This document shows positions 25,309-33,875 of a stretch of 64,000 bases of DNA, one piece after another. Below the pieces are notes generated by a model, which made no database searches, was not told the origin of the DNA, and saw only the letters and a list, made by a program, of their open reading frames with translations. Numbering within the stretch: the stretch's first letter is position 1; the number at the start of each line of letters is the position of its first letter. The translations under genes were made by a program, and so were the position numbers. The DNA lies in NCBI GenBank assembly GCA_003104995.1, contig PQAO01000015.1:1-64000 (forward strand). Reading direction: 5' to 3'. Origin of the DNA: Dehalococcoidia bacterium (GTDB taxonomy: Bacteria > Chloroflexota > Dehalococcoidia > Tepidiformales > Tepidiformaceae).

Positions 25309-26982
25309 ATGACAGCCATCTACGATATCGCCAGCGACTACATCGACGCGGTAGCCACGCTCGACCCGATTGCCGCGACGATGATGGGCGTGCCGGGCCA
25401 TGACACTGAGGTAGGCGACTACTCGCCGGAAGGGTACGAGGCCCACGCGAGGCTCAGGCGGGAAACGCTGGCGAAGCTTGCTGCCGCGCAAATCGAGAAC
25501 GAGCGCGACCGCATCGCCAGGGAGGCGATGGAGGACGTCCTTACGCTCCGGGAGGACCTGCTCGAGGCGGGCGACCACTACCGTCTCAGCGGCTTCCGCA
25601 ATGCAACGACGACGATGCGCATGGTGTTCGACCTCATGCCCCGGCAGACGGAAGACGACTGGCGGAACATTGCCGAGCGGCTTAAGGAACTGCCTCGAGG
25701 GGCGGCTCTCTACCGCCAGACGCTTGAGGTAGGTCAGCGGAAGCGCATCCCCAGCGCGCGCCGGCAGGTAGCCCAGGCGATCCAGCAATCCGCTACCTAC
25801 GGAGGCACTGACGGCGGCCGCTCCTTCTTCCACGGCCTCGTCGATGCGTTCGACCAGTCAGGAGTCGCGTCCGCAGGCCTCCGGGCCGACCTCGAAGCAG
25901 GGGCCGACGCGGCCGCGGAGACCTATCGTGAGTTCTCCCGCTACCTGGAAGAGCGCTTCATGGATGGCGCTGTAGAACGCGACGCCGTAGGCCGGGACCT
26001 CTACCAGCTCTCATCGCGGGTCTACAACGGCATCGAACTGGACCTGGAGGAGACATACCGGTGGGGCTGGGACGAACTCCACCGGATCGAAGAGGAGCTG
26101 CGCGCAACCTGTGCCCGCATCCTGCCCGGTGCGTCCATCGAAGAGACCAAACAGTTCCTCGAGTCGGACCCCACCCGCGCGATCGACGGTGTCGAGGAGT
26201 TCCGCCAGTGGATGCAGGACCTCCAGGACCGGACGATCGCCGAGCTGGACGGCGCCCACTTCGACATCCCGGCGCCTTTGCGGAAGATCGAAGCGATGAT
26301 CGCGCCTCCTGGCGGCGCATTGGCGATGTACTACACCGGCCCTTCGGAGGACTTCAGCCGGCCGGGACGCACCTGGTACCCCACCGGCGGCAAAACGCGG
26401 TTCCCCCTCTGGGGAGAGGTCTCCATTGCCTATCACGAAGGCGTGCCCGGCCACCATTTCGAGCGGGCGACGGCAAAGTACCTGGCGGCGGAGCTCTCGC
26501 GCTTCCAGCGGCTCATGGGAGGTACGTCCGGATACGTCGAGGGTTGGGCGCTGTACGCCGAGCGGCTCATGGGCGAACTGGGCTACCTGGAGAACCCGGA
26601 CTACTACCTCGGCATGCTCCGCGCCCAGGCGATGCGGGCAGTGCGGGTCATCGTCGACATCGGCATGCACCTCGAACTGGCTATACCGCGGAGCGAGGCG
26701 TTTCACCCGGGCGAGACCTGGAACGCCGAAATCGGCCAGGAGTTCTGCCTCCAGCGCTCACAGTTCCCGCCGGACTTCATGCAGAGCGAGGTGGTGCGGT
26801 ACCTGGGTACGCCCGGGCAGGCGATCAGCTACAAGGTGGGCGAGCGCTGCTGGCTGGAAGCCCGGGAAGCGTCGCGCAGTCGCCACGGCGCGGATTTCGG
26901 CCTGAAGGAGTGGCACCGGGCAGCGCTCAACCTCGGTCCCATGGGGCTCGCACAGATGCAGCGCGAGCTCGCCCGGCTCTAA
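25309..26982 (+). CDS. DUF885 family protein (putative metallopeptidase-like)
   Basis: 557 aa, typical for DUF885. The conserved YHEGVPGHHFE motif (His376, Glu377) followed by GYVEGWALYAE gives the family's metal-binding and catalytic-like pattern, similar to gluzincin peptidases. No signal peptide is seen, so cytoplasmic. An AGGGAGGG Shine-Dalgarno lies 5 nt before the ATG. Its stop overlaps that of the convergent UbiA gene by 3 nt. Confidence 0.87.
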   Translation: MTAIYDIASDYIDAVATLDPIAATMMGVPGHDTEVGDYSPEGYEAHARLRRETLAKLAAAQIENERDRIAREAMEDVLTLREDLLEAGDHYRLSGFRNATTTMRMVFDLMPRQTEDDWRNIAERLKELPRGAALYRQTLEVGQRKRIPSARRQVAQAIQQSATYGGTDGGRSFFHGLVDAFDQSGVASAGLRADLEAGADAAAETYREFSRYLEERFMDGAVERDAVGRDLYQLSSRVYNGIELDLEETYRWGWDELHRIEEELRATCARILPGASIEETKQFLESDPTRAIDGVEEFRQWMQDLQDRTIAELDGAHFDIPAPLRKIEAMIAPPGGALAMYYTGPSEDFSRPGRTWYPTGGKTRFPLWGEVSIAYHEGVPGHHFERATAKYLAAELSRFQRLMGGTSGYVEGWALYAERLMGELGYLENPDYYLGMLRAQAMRAVRVIVDIGMHLELAIPRSEAFHPGETWNAEIGQEFCLQRSQFPPDFMQSEVVRYLGTPGQAISYKVGERCWLEAREASRSRHGADFGLKEWHRAALNLGPMGLAQMQRELARL

Positions 26983-27830
26983 CCCACACCGGCCAGGAAG
27001 ATGACGCCCACGAGGGCGCTCGATGTCGCCAGCAGTCCAAAGAAGCCGTCGCGCCCGAAAAACGAAACCGACCGGGATGCCAGTGAGCCTGTGAACAGCG
27101 CCCCGAACGCGACAAGCGCGCCGAGCCCGGCGATGGACGTCGCGAAGAGGACTGCCGACGCCAGGACCGTGGCAGCCCCGTAGAGGCCCAGCGAGGCGGC
27201 CATCGTCCGGCGGGCGCCGATACGGTGGGCGGCGCCCCGGTTGCCTGGTTCGAACGCCAGGTCCGGGAGCTGGTTGGCCAAATGGAGCGACAGCCCCAGC
27301 AACCCGCCCAGCGGGAATACCCACCAGAGCACCTGATCCCACGCATCAAGCGACAGGTACACCCAGACGGGGACCAGCGGGAGCGCGACCGCGAGCGGCA
27401 GCCAGCTGAGGGCTGTCCGCTTGAACTGCACGTCGTAAAGCAGGCCGCAGACGAGGCCGCCCAGGCCCACGAGCCACGCGCCGAAGGGCAGGCCCGAGGT
27501 GACCAGCATGCCCGCACCGGCGAACCCGGCAGTCGCGGCGACTGCCTGTTGCCGCGACAGGACGCCCCGGGGGATGGCCTTCCACGGCTTTGTTGCCGCG
27601 TCCTCAGGAGCGTCGGCGACATCGTTGGCGATGCCAATGGCGAACTGAAAGCAAAGCATCCCGGCGGCCAGCACCGCAACGGTCCCCAGTGGCGGATCGC
27701 TTACGGCGATGAACGCGATCCCGGCGGTGACCGCCGTCACAAGCAGCGACGGAAACGGGTGCACCGCCCGCGCGAGCGACACCCATCGTGGCGGGAGGGG
27801 CCGGGATTTCGGGGCTTTACGGCGTGGCAC
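26979..27830 (-). CDS. UbiA-type prenyltransferase
   Basis: 283 aa with about nine membrane helices. The first Asp-rich motif NDVADAPEDAATKPWKAIPR and a second, less canonical one (NQLPDLAFE) are those of membrane aromatic prenyltransferases that join polyprenyl diphosphate to an aromatic or sugar acceptor (quinone, heme O, chlorophyll or archaeal-lipid type). The GTG at 27830 was chosen: a TACGAT box lies 7 nt upstream and the longer start (27857) would lie upstream of that box. Acceptor unknown. Confidence 0.83.
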   Translation of the reverse strand: MPRRKAPKSRPLPPRWVSLARAVHPFPSLLVTAVTAGIAFIAVSDPPLGTVAVLAAGMLCFQFAIGIANDVADAPEDAATKPWKAIPRGVLSRQQAVAATAGFAGAGMLVTSGLPFGAWLVGLGGLVCGLLYDVQFKRTALSWLPLAVALPLVPVWVYLSLDAWDQVLWWVFPLGGLLGLSLHLANQLPDLAFEPGNRGAAHRIGARRTMAASLGLYGAATVLASAVLFATSIAGLGALVAFGALFTGSLASRSVSFFGRDGFFGLLATSSALVGVIFLAGVG

Positions 27831-27852
27831 AGGGCCAATCGTACGGCCCGAA

Positions 27853-27881
27853 TTCACATGGCACCGCCCGCAGCCTAGACT
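27853..27881 (+). promoter_or_regulatory. cinA promoter
   Basis: TTCACA (27853-27858) and TAGACT (27876-27881) are separated by exactly 17 nt; the -10 ends 8 nt before the GTG, so the mRNA is probably leaderless. It is back-to-back with the UbiA -10 (complement of 27838-27843). Confidence 0.6.
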
Positions 27882-27889
27882 TCCCCCTC

Positions 27890-29128
27890 GTGAAAGCAGA
27901 AATCATCGCTATCGGCACCGAGATCCTGCTCGGCGAGATCATCGACACGAACAGCGCGTACATCGCCCAGCGGCTCCCGGAACTGGGTATCGACCTCAAC
28001 TACAAGTCCGTGGTCGGCGACAACATGGGCCGCATCGTCGAGACCTTCGAGCGGGCCTGGAACCGCTCCGACCTGATCGTCTGCACAGGCGGCCTCGGGC
28101 CGACCGAGGACGACATGACGCGCGAGGGCATCGCGAAGGTGCTCGGCGAGGAGTTGTACGTCGACCCGGCGCTCGAAGAGCAAGTGCGGCGCTGGTTCTC
28201 GGGCCGCGGGTACCCGATGCCGGAATCAAACATCAAGCAGGCGTGGCTCATCGCCAGCGCTCGCGGCATCGACAACCCTCGCGGCACCGCCCCGGGTTGG
28301 TGGGTGGAGCGCGATGGCCGCGTGATCGTCTGCATGCCCGGGGTGCCACCTGAAATGGAGCGGATGTGGCAGAGGGAAGTCCGGCCAGAGCTCGAGCGGC
28401 GTTCGACCGGCGAGGTGCTCGTGACGCGCACCATCAAGACGGTCGGGATCGGCGAGGGGACGGTCGACGAGATGGCGAAACCCCTCTACGGAGTGCCCGG
28501 CATCGGCATCGGGACATATGCACGCGCCGACGGCGTCCACCTGCGCATCGGGGCCAAGGCCCGGACGCGCGAGGAAGCATGGGAGCGCATCCGGCCCGTA
28601 GAGGAGGAAATGGAGCGAATCTTCGGCAGCGCCATCTGGGGCCGCGATGAGGACACGCTTGAGGGCTACATCGCCAGCCAGATGCACGAACGCAAGACCA
28701 CGCTTGCGGTCATGGAGTCGTGCACGGGCGGACTGATGTCGAACACGTTGACTGACGTCCCCGGTTCCTCGGACTACTTCACCGCCGGATTCGTGACCTA
28801 CCAGACGCAGCAGAAGATCGATCTCGGGGTGCCGGGAGACGTCATCATCCAGTTCGGCACAGTGTCGCCGGAAACGGCCCGGGCGATGGCTGAGGCCGCT
28901 CGCCGGAAGGCCGGCGCGGACTACGGGGTGGGCATCACCGGCGTGGCGGGTCCGGACCCGCAGGACGGCATCCCGCCGGGGACAGTCCATGTCGCCGTGG
29001 CGACACCCGAGGGTGGCACGCACTCGCTCAGTATGACGATGAACCAGGGGCGCCAGGCGGTGAAGCGCCGCGCGGTAACGACGAGCCTGCTGCTGCTTCG
29101 GAGGGCGCTGCTGGGCGAGCTGCGGTGA
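27890..29128 (+). CDS. cinA: CinA family protein (competence/damage-inducible, NMN deamidase-type)
   Basis: 412 aa with both domains: an N-terminal molybdopterin-binding-like domain (IIAIGTEILLGEIIDTNSAY, CTGGLGPTEDDMT) and the C-terminal CinA amidohydrolase domain (MESCTGGLMSNTLTDVPGSS, GITGVAGPDP). CinA proteins deamidate NMN in pyridine-nucleotide salvage and may hydrolyse ADP-ribose. The GTG at 27890 matches the family start. The next gene starts within its stop codon (GTGA), so the three genes 27890-29648 form an operon. Confidence 0.93.
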   Translation: MKAEIIAIGTEILLGEIIDTNSAYIAQRLPELGIDLNYKSVVGDNMGRIVETFERAWNRSDLIVCTGGLGPTEDDMTREGIAKVLGEELYVDPALEEQVRRWFSGRGYPMPESNIKQAWLIASARGIDNPRGTAPGWWVERDGRVIVCMPGVPPEMERMWQREVRPELERRSTGEVLVTRTIKTVGIGEGTVDEMAKPLYGVPGIGIGTYARADGVHLRIGAKARTREEAWERIRPVEEEMERIFGSAIWGRDEDTLEGYIASQMHERKTTLAVMESCTGGLMSNTLTDVPGSSDYFTAGFVTYQTQQKIDLGVPGDVIIQFGTVSPETARAMAEAARRKAGADYGVGITGVAGPDPQDGIPPGTVHVAVATPEGGTHSLSMTMNQGRQAVKRRAVTTSLLLLRRALLGELR

Positions 29129-29448
29129 CGGGCCCGGCGGACATCGTGATCGACGCCGTCACCCCGCTTGGCTTTCGGGTCGTTGTTGTGCGGTCGGCGT
29201 GGGATGTCATCATCGACTTCAAACATCCCGACATGCGCGGGCGAGAGTTCGACATTGCCGCAACATTGTCCGAACCCGACCAGGTTCGCTTCAGCGTGTC
29301 CAGCCAGCGAACGCTGCTCTTTTACCGGTCGACGGGCCGTGGGACCTGGATAGTGGCGGTGGCGAGACGTGATGGCGAGGATGGCTACCTTGTCACGTGC
29401 TACGAGTCGGATAACATCAAGTCGGGAGATGTGACATGGCCGAGATAA
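29125..29448 (+). CDS. Small DUF4258-like protein
   Basis: 107 aa from a GTG overlapping the cinA stop. A compact alpha/beta protein with a conserved-looking HPDMRGREFDI stretch and a C-terminal ARRDGEDGYLVTCYESDNIK. The terminal pattern resembles DUF4258-type small proteins that often precede DUF2283 genes, as here. The assignment is tentative. Such pairs behave in databases like toxin-antitoxin or stress modules, but that is inference. Confidence 0.5.
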   Translation: MTGPADIVIDAVTPLGFRVVVVRSAWDVIIDFKHPDMRGREFDIAATLSEPDQVRFSVSSQRTLLFYRSTGRGTWIVAVARRDGEDGYLVTCYESDNIKSGDVTWPR

Positions 29449-29648
29449 AGGTCTACTACGACAGTGTGGGTGAGACCCTCACCGTGTGGTTCGGCGACCC
29501 GGGGCAAGCGGGCGTCTGCGAAGAGGCCGGTGACGATGTCGTGCTGATGAAAGACAGCAGTGGTGCGGTCATCGGGTTCGAGAAGCTCAACTTCACGCCA
29601 ACCGAGCAAGGCAAGCCAACCATCAAGGTCGAGACCGGGGTTTCTTGA
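29436..29648 (+). CDS. DUF2283 family protein
   Basis: 70 aa. The sequence KVYYDSVGETLTVWFGDPGQ with VLMKDSSGAVIGFEKLNF is the standard DUF2283 fold, a small beta-rich protein. It overlaps the preceding gene by 13 nt and probably depends on it for translation. Function is not established; frequent pairing with DUF4258 suggests the antitoxin-like partner. The gap 29649-29739 holds nothing recognisable. Confidence 0.75.
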   Translation: MAEIKVYYDSVGETLTVWFGDPGQAGVCEEAGDDVVLMKDSSGAVIGFEKLNFTPTEQGKPTIKVETGVS

Positions 29649-29739
29649 GGCGACGACCAACCAGACGTGCCCGACCGCGATGAGCCCTTTCAGGTGATCC
29701 AGACGGCACCGGGACTGTCTTGCGACCACCCATGTTCTG

Positions 29740-30900
29740 CTATCCCCGGGGCAGGCCCAGCCCACGCGTGGCTATGATGTTGCGCTGGATCTCGCTTGTG
29801 CCGCCGGCGATGGTCCGGGGCACGGTCGTCAGGTAGGTGAGGGCGAACTGCGCCTGCAGCTTCGCCAGCGGCGAACCGGGCATGAGCTGGCCGTATGCGC
29901 CGAGCAGGTGCAGCCCCGTGTTCGCGATGCGCTGGTCGAGCTCGCTGAGGAACAGCTTCAGCAGGCTAGCCTCCTGGTTCGGCACGGCCCCCATGGCGAG
30001 CATGCTGGCCACGCGGTAGCTCAGCATCGTCACCACAGCCACTTCGACCGCGTGGCCGGCGAGCCGATGGCGGTTCACAGTCGAAGCGCGCACGCCGGAT
30101 TCCCTTAGGTACCCGCACAGGTCGTCGATCGTCCGCCGGGCCCCGCCGGCGTTGGCGATATTCGAGCGCTCCAGGTCCAGCGTCGTGGTGGCGAGATACC
30201 AGCCCCGGTTGACCTCGCCGAGCAGGCCGTCGGGGGGCATGCGCACATTGTCGAAGAAGAATTGGCCGAACCCCTTGCGCCCGGCGATGTTCAGCAGCGG
30301 CTGGAACGACACACCAGGCGCCTTGAGGTCGAGCAGGAAGTAGCTGATGCCGCGGTGCTTGGGCGCCTCCGGGTCGGTGCGGGCCAGCAGGTACATCCAG
30401 TCGGCGTAGTGCGCGTGGCTGGTCCAGATCTTGGTGCCGTTAAGGATCCAATCGTCGCCGTCGCGGATGGCGGTGGTTGTGAGGCTGGCAAGGTCTGAGC
30501 CGCTGCCGGGCTCGCTGAACCCCTGCGCCCAGACCACGTCCCAGTTCGTAATGCCCGGCAGATGGCGGCGCTTCTGCTCATCGGTGCCGGCCAGCATGAT
30601 GGTCGGGCCAGCGTACCCCACGGCCGGGCCGCGACCGCCGTTCGGGGCGCGCGCGTAGGCCATCTCCTCGCCGAAGACCAATTGCTCGACCGCGCCAAGC
30701 TCCATCCCGCCGTACTCGCGCGGCCAGGCAGGCGCGATCCAGCCGTTCCACGCCAGCAGCTTGTTGAAGGCGCGGAGCGCGGCCGGATCTTCTTCTTCCG
30801 AGTACGGGAAACCTTCGATCTCGGCGTGCATGACGGTGGCGAGCCAGGCGCGCACTTCGGCCCGGAGCCGTTCCTGTTCCGCTGTCAGCCGGAGGTCCAT
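29740..30900 (-). CDS. Acyl-CoA dehydrogenase family protein
   Basis: 386 aa. Typical N-terminal helical domain (LTAEQERLRAEVRAWL), middle FAD-binding beta domain with GFSEPGSGSDLASLTTTAIR and WTSHAHYADW, and C-terminal helical domain ending TIAGGTSEIQRNIIATRGLG. These FAD enzymes desaturate acyl-CoA thioesters at C2-C3 and pass electrons to ETF. The ATG at 30900 is preceded by TATACT (complement of 30909-30914) 8 nt upstream; the frame stays open further upstream through the HAD gene but is not coding there. Substrate not predictable. Confidence 0.9.
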   Translation of the reverse strand: MDLRLTAEQERLRAEVRAWLATVMHAEIEGFPYSEEEDPAALRAFNKLLAWNGWIAPAWPREYGGMELGAVEQLVFGEEMAYARAPNGGRGPAVGYAGPTIMLAGTDEQKRRHLPGITNWDVVWAQGFSEPGSGSDLASLTTTAIRDGDDWILNGTKIWTSHAHYADWMYLLARTDPEAPKHRGISYFLLDLKAPGVSFQPLLNIAGRKGFGQFFFDNVRMPPDGLLGEVNRGWYLATTTLDLERSNIANAGGARRTIDDLCGYLRESGVRASTVNRHRLAGHAVEVAVVTMLSYRVASMLAMGAVPNQEASLLKLFLSELDQRIANTGLHLLGAYGQLMPGSPLAKLQAQFALTYLTTVPRTIAGGTSEIQRNIIATRGLGLPRG

Positions 30901-30922
30901 CGGGCGGGAGTATAGCGGCTGG

Positions 30923-31459
30923 CTATCCGCCCGGCATGACCGTTTCCAGCACCGGGACCGCGTCCGCCAGGGTCCCGATTCGCCGGATTCGCTCCGCCTC
31001 AACCCACCGGTTGCGCCTCCAGTCGACCAGGAACACGACGGGCACGAGCTCCACCACCCAGAGCGCGGTGAAAGGGTCGTCCTCGAAGTGGGCGATCGGC
31101 TGGAGCTCGGCCGTCTTGCGAGCCTTGAACTGGGCCGAGGTCTCGTCCCATGAGGGCCGCATGTGGAGTTCGGGCACGAAGCCGAAATGGCGGGTGAACC
31201 AGGCGCGGGTGAGTGACTCGGCCGGCAGCCCGCGGGCGGTGACCACAACGCAATCGAACTGCTCCTGGAGCGCGCGAAAGCCTTCCACGGCGCCGGGCAT
31301 CGGCCGTCGGCCGTGGTACCGCCAGCCCTCGGTGAGCCAGAGCATGCCCTTCTTCCCCGTGGCGTCACGCCGTTTGTGCTTGCCCGAACCGGGATTGATG
31401 CCGAACGGGGGGCGGCAGAGCACGCCATCCAGGTCGAAGGTGAGGCGGGGCTTTTCCAC
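30923..31459 (-). CDS. HAD-like phosphatase, small
   Basis: 178 aa. HAD motif I is FDLDGVL (Asp9, Asp11), motif II VVVTARG, and the acidic metal motif is HFEDDP. The cap is minimal, similar to 5'-nucleotidase C or class C-like HADs. The GTG at 31459 has TAGCAT (complement of 31466-31471) 6 nt upstream, fitting a leaderless transcript. Substrate unknown; the acyl-CoA dehydrogenase gene follows 22 nt later with its own promoter-like box. Confidence 0.78.
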   Translation of the reverse strand: MEKPRLTFDLDGVLCRPPFGINPGSGKHKRRDATGKKGMLWLTEGWRYHGRRPMPGAVEGFRALQEQFDCVVVTARGLPAESLTRAWFTRHFGFVPELHMRPSWDETSAQFKARKTAELQPIAHFEDDPFTALWVVELVPVVFLVDWRRNRWVEAERIRRIGTLADAVPVLETVMPGG

Positions 31460-31517
31460 ACGACCATGCTAGCGGCGCTGGCGCGTAGGTTCCGGCTGGG
31501 CCACCTTCACCTGCTGG

Positions 31518-32279
31518 ATGGAACTGATCGAGGTCCTGGGATTGGCGGCGGCAGCGTTCGCGGCGGGAGCAATCAACTCCGTTGCGGGGGGCGGCTCGCT
31601 CGTGAGCTTCCCGGCGCTGATCGCGGCCGGTTACCCCTCCAAGACCGCGAACGTCACCAATACTGTGGCCCTGTGGCCGGGCTATATCGGCGGGTCCGTT
31701 GGCTACCGGGGTGAACTCAACCAGCAGCGCAAACGCATCGTCGCGTTCACCCTCCCGAGTGTGCTCGGCGCGCTACTGGGCTCGGCCATCCTCCTGGCGA
31801 CCCCGGAATCGGCCTTCGACGCGATCGTGCCGTTCCTGATCCTGTTCGCGTGTGGGCTGATGGCCTTCCAGGACCCGCTTGGCCGGTTCGCCCAAACACA
31901 CCGGCTGGCCTCGCGCACAGGCGACCACGTCCCGCTGACACTGCTCCTGGGAATCGTGCTCCTGGCGATGTACGGCGCTTACTTCGGCGCCGGCCTGGGG
32001 ATAATGACGCTGGCCGTGCTTGGCATCCTCCTGCCAGACGACATCCAGCACTCGAACGCGCTCAAGGGATTCCTTTCGGTGCTGATCAACCTGGTCGCGG
32101 TCGTGTACTTCGGGTTATTCGGGCCGGTGGAGTGGCTCCCCGCGTTCATCATGGCGGCCGGGGCGCTCACCGGGGGCTATTACGGAGTGGGGATCGCGCG
32201 GCGGCTTGGGCGGCGCTGGCTGCGCATCACGGTGATTGCCTACGGCGTGTTCGTGGCGCTCGTATTGCTCATCCGGTAG
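31518..32279 (+). CDS. TauE/SafE family permease (sulfite/anion exporter-like)
   Basis: 253 aa with seven to eight membrane helices. The opening AAFAAGAINSVAGGGSLVSF and the repeated second half (GAYFGAGLGIMTLAVLGI) are the hallmark duplicated TauE/SafE units that carry sulfite, sulfonates or sulfoacetate out of or into the cell. No sulfur genes are adjacent, so the substrate is open. A weak start region without a clear Shine-Dalgarno precedes the ATG. Confidence 0.87.
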   Translation: MELIEVLGLAAAAFAAGAINSVAGGGSLVSFPALIAAGYPSKTANVTNTVALWPGYIGGSVGYRGELNQQRKRIVAFTLPSVLGALLGSAILLATPESAFDAIVPFLILFACGLMAFQDPLGRFAQTHRLASRTGDHVPLTLLLGIVLLAMYGAYFGAGLGIMTLAVLGILLPDDIQHSNALKGFLSVLINLVAVVYFGLFGPVEWLPAFIMAAGALTGGYYGVGIARRLGRRWLRITVIAYGVFVALVLLIR

Positions 32280-32352
32280 CGCCCGGCGGTTTCGCGATCC
32301 TTGACGTGCGCGTAAGCTTTCCCGCCATCACCCCCTCAAGGAAGGTTCCGCT

Positions 32353-33255
32353 TTGGCAGGAAAGCTCGAAGGCAAGACGGCCATCATCACCGGTGCTGGC
32401 CGTGGTATCGGCCGCGAAGTCGCGTTGCTATTCGCCCAGGAAGGCGCGCGCGTTGTGGTCAACGATCTCGGCGTCTCCGTTTCCGGCGAAGGCCAGGACA
32501 ACTCCCCGGCAGCCCAGACCGTCGCCGACATCAAGGCAGCCGGCGGCGAGGCGATCGCCAACTATGGCGATGTCTCGGACATGGACCAGGCCGAGGACCT
32601 GGTGCGCACCGCGCTGAACGAATGGGGCCAGCTCGACATCCTCGTGAACGTGGCCGGGATCCTCCGCGACCGCATGATCTTCAACATGACCGAGGAAGAG
32701 TGGGACGCCGTCGTGCGGGTCCACATGAAGGGCACCTTCGCGACCACCCGCTTCGCCTCGATCCACTGGCGCCAGGCCCGGAACGGCGGGCGGCTCATCA
32801 ACTTCACCTCAGGGTCGGGCCTCTTCGGCGCTCCGGGCCAGCCCAACTACGCGGCCGCCAAGATGGGCATCTGGGGCTTCACGCTCAGCTGCGCACGCGC
32901 GCTCGGCCGCTACGGTGTAACCGCCAACTCGATCGGCCCCGGCGCGGCCACACGCATGACTGACACGGTCCCGACGGAGCGCGCGGGCGGCGGCGCGACT
33001 CGTGTGGTCGCCGATGCGGCCAAGGGCACGGAGCGCGACCCGGCGAACATCGCGCCGCCACTCGTCTACCTGGCCAGCGAAGAGGGCAACTGGATTAGCG
33101 GGCGCTGCTTCGGCGTCAGCGGCTACCGCATCACGCTCTACAACAACATCGCCCCACAAGTGGTGCTCCAGGGCAACACGATGTGGACCACCGACGATCT
33201 CTTCAAGCAGATGCCGGCCACCTTCAAGCAGGCCATTCCGCCCATCGGCAACTAG
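32353..33255 (+). CDS. Short-chain dehydrogenase/reductase (MFE-2-like hydroxyacyl-CoA type)
   Basis: 300 aa. Rossmann motif TGAGRGIGREVA, NVAG motif, catalytic Tyr166-x3-Lys170 (YAAAK) and the VVNDLGVSVSGEG stretch typical of the dehydrogenase part of peroxisomal multifunctional enzyme type 2. It likely oxidises a 3-hydroxyacyl-CoA or related alcohol with NAD+. A TTG start at 32353 follows an AAGGAAGG Shine-Dalgarno. The C-terminus ends in a tail unlike most SDRs (QMPATFKQAIPPIGN). Confidence 0.87.
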   Translation: MAGKLEGKTAIITGAGRGIGREVALLFAQEGARVVVNDLGVSVSGEGQDNSPAAQTVADIKAAGGEAIANYGDVSDMDQAEDLVRTALNEWGQLDILVNVAGILRDRMIFNMTEEEWDAVVRVHMKGTFATTRFASIHWRQARNGGRLINFTSGSGLFGAPGQPNYAAAKMGIWGFTLSCARALGRYGVTANSIGPGAATRMTDTVPTERAGGGATRVVADAAKGTERDPANIAPPLVYLASEEGNWISGRCFGVSGYRITLYNNIAPQVVLQGNTMWTTDDLFKQMPATFKQAIPPIGN

Positions 33256-33277
33256 GCAAGTCCGGCCAGCCCTCGAA

Positions 33278-33296
33278 GGCCCGCCTTCGGCGGGCC
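33278..33296 (+). terminator. GC-rich hairpin after the SDR gene
   Basis: Perfect 8-bp stem GGCCCGCC/GGCGGGCC with loop TTC, 22 nt after the stop. There is no T-run, so it is either a weak terminator or an mRNA 3'-end stabiliser. The rest of 33256-33469 is unusually AT-rich around 33327-33365 but shows no gene. Confidence 0.4.
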
Positions 33297-33469
33297 CTGC
33301 GGGCCCCTGGGCCGCTCGTCCGGTGCATTAAATGATTAACTCAGAAAGATTTGACTTTTCTATGTTTCCGGCGTCTCATACGCACTTCGCCGGCGATCGC
33401 CTGGGCCGGTGAACGCAAATGGCTGCATCGGCCAGTCAACCCGGGCCGATAGTGAAGGGACGTGGTCTC

Positions 33470-33790
33470 ATGGCTGTTACGAGTCTCACCTTGTGGGCGG
33501 TTCGACCCGGGAAGGCTGCGGAATTCGCCGCCAACGTCGCCCAGGCCAAGGCAATCCACACACGCCTCGGCGGCTCGGTGCGAGTTCGGCAAATCCTTTT
33601 CGGTGGACCCAGTTCGCAGCAATTCGCCTATGCCATCGAAGTACCAGATATGACGGCGTTCGCCAACTTTAGCGACAAACTGGCAACGGATGCTGAATGG
33701 CAGAAGTTCTGGACAGGCATTGGAGCTCAGCAGGACCCATCCGCGACCCTGGTCTCGCAGTCCCTCGCGCAGGATGTGCCCGGCCTCTAG
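33470..33790 (+). CDS. Small dimeric alpha-beta barrel protein (ABM-like)
   Basis: 106 aa. The pattern TSLTLWAVRPGKAAEFAANV, FAYAIEVPDMTAFANFSDKL, AEWQKFW is that of ferredoxin-like dimeric alpha/beta-barrel proteins (antibiotic-biosynthesis monooxygenase/NIPSNAP-like). The ATG at 33470 was chosen for its GAAGGGA Shine-Dalgarno 9 nt upstream; 33419 is an alternative. Role unknown. Confidence 0.6.
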   Translation: MAVTSLTLWAVRPGKAAEFAANVAQAKAIHTRLGGSVRVRQILFGGPSSQQFAYAIEVPDMTAFANFSDKLATDAEWQKFWTGIGAQQDPSATLVSQSLAQDVPGL

Positions 33791-33875
33791 ATCGGACGCC
33801 GGGAAGGCACTACGCGACAGGCCCGGTAGTTCTCTACCGGGCCTGCTCGGTTGGAGACGAGTTGCGTTCCGCCGC

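Noticed and set aside
30901..31467. N-terminal extension of the acyl-CoA dehydrogenase frame
   Set aside because: It crosses the HAD gene in another frame; the true start at 30900 has family similarity and a -10 box.
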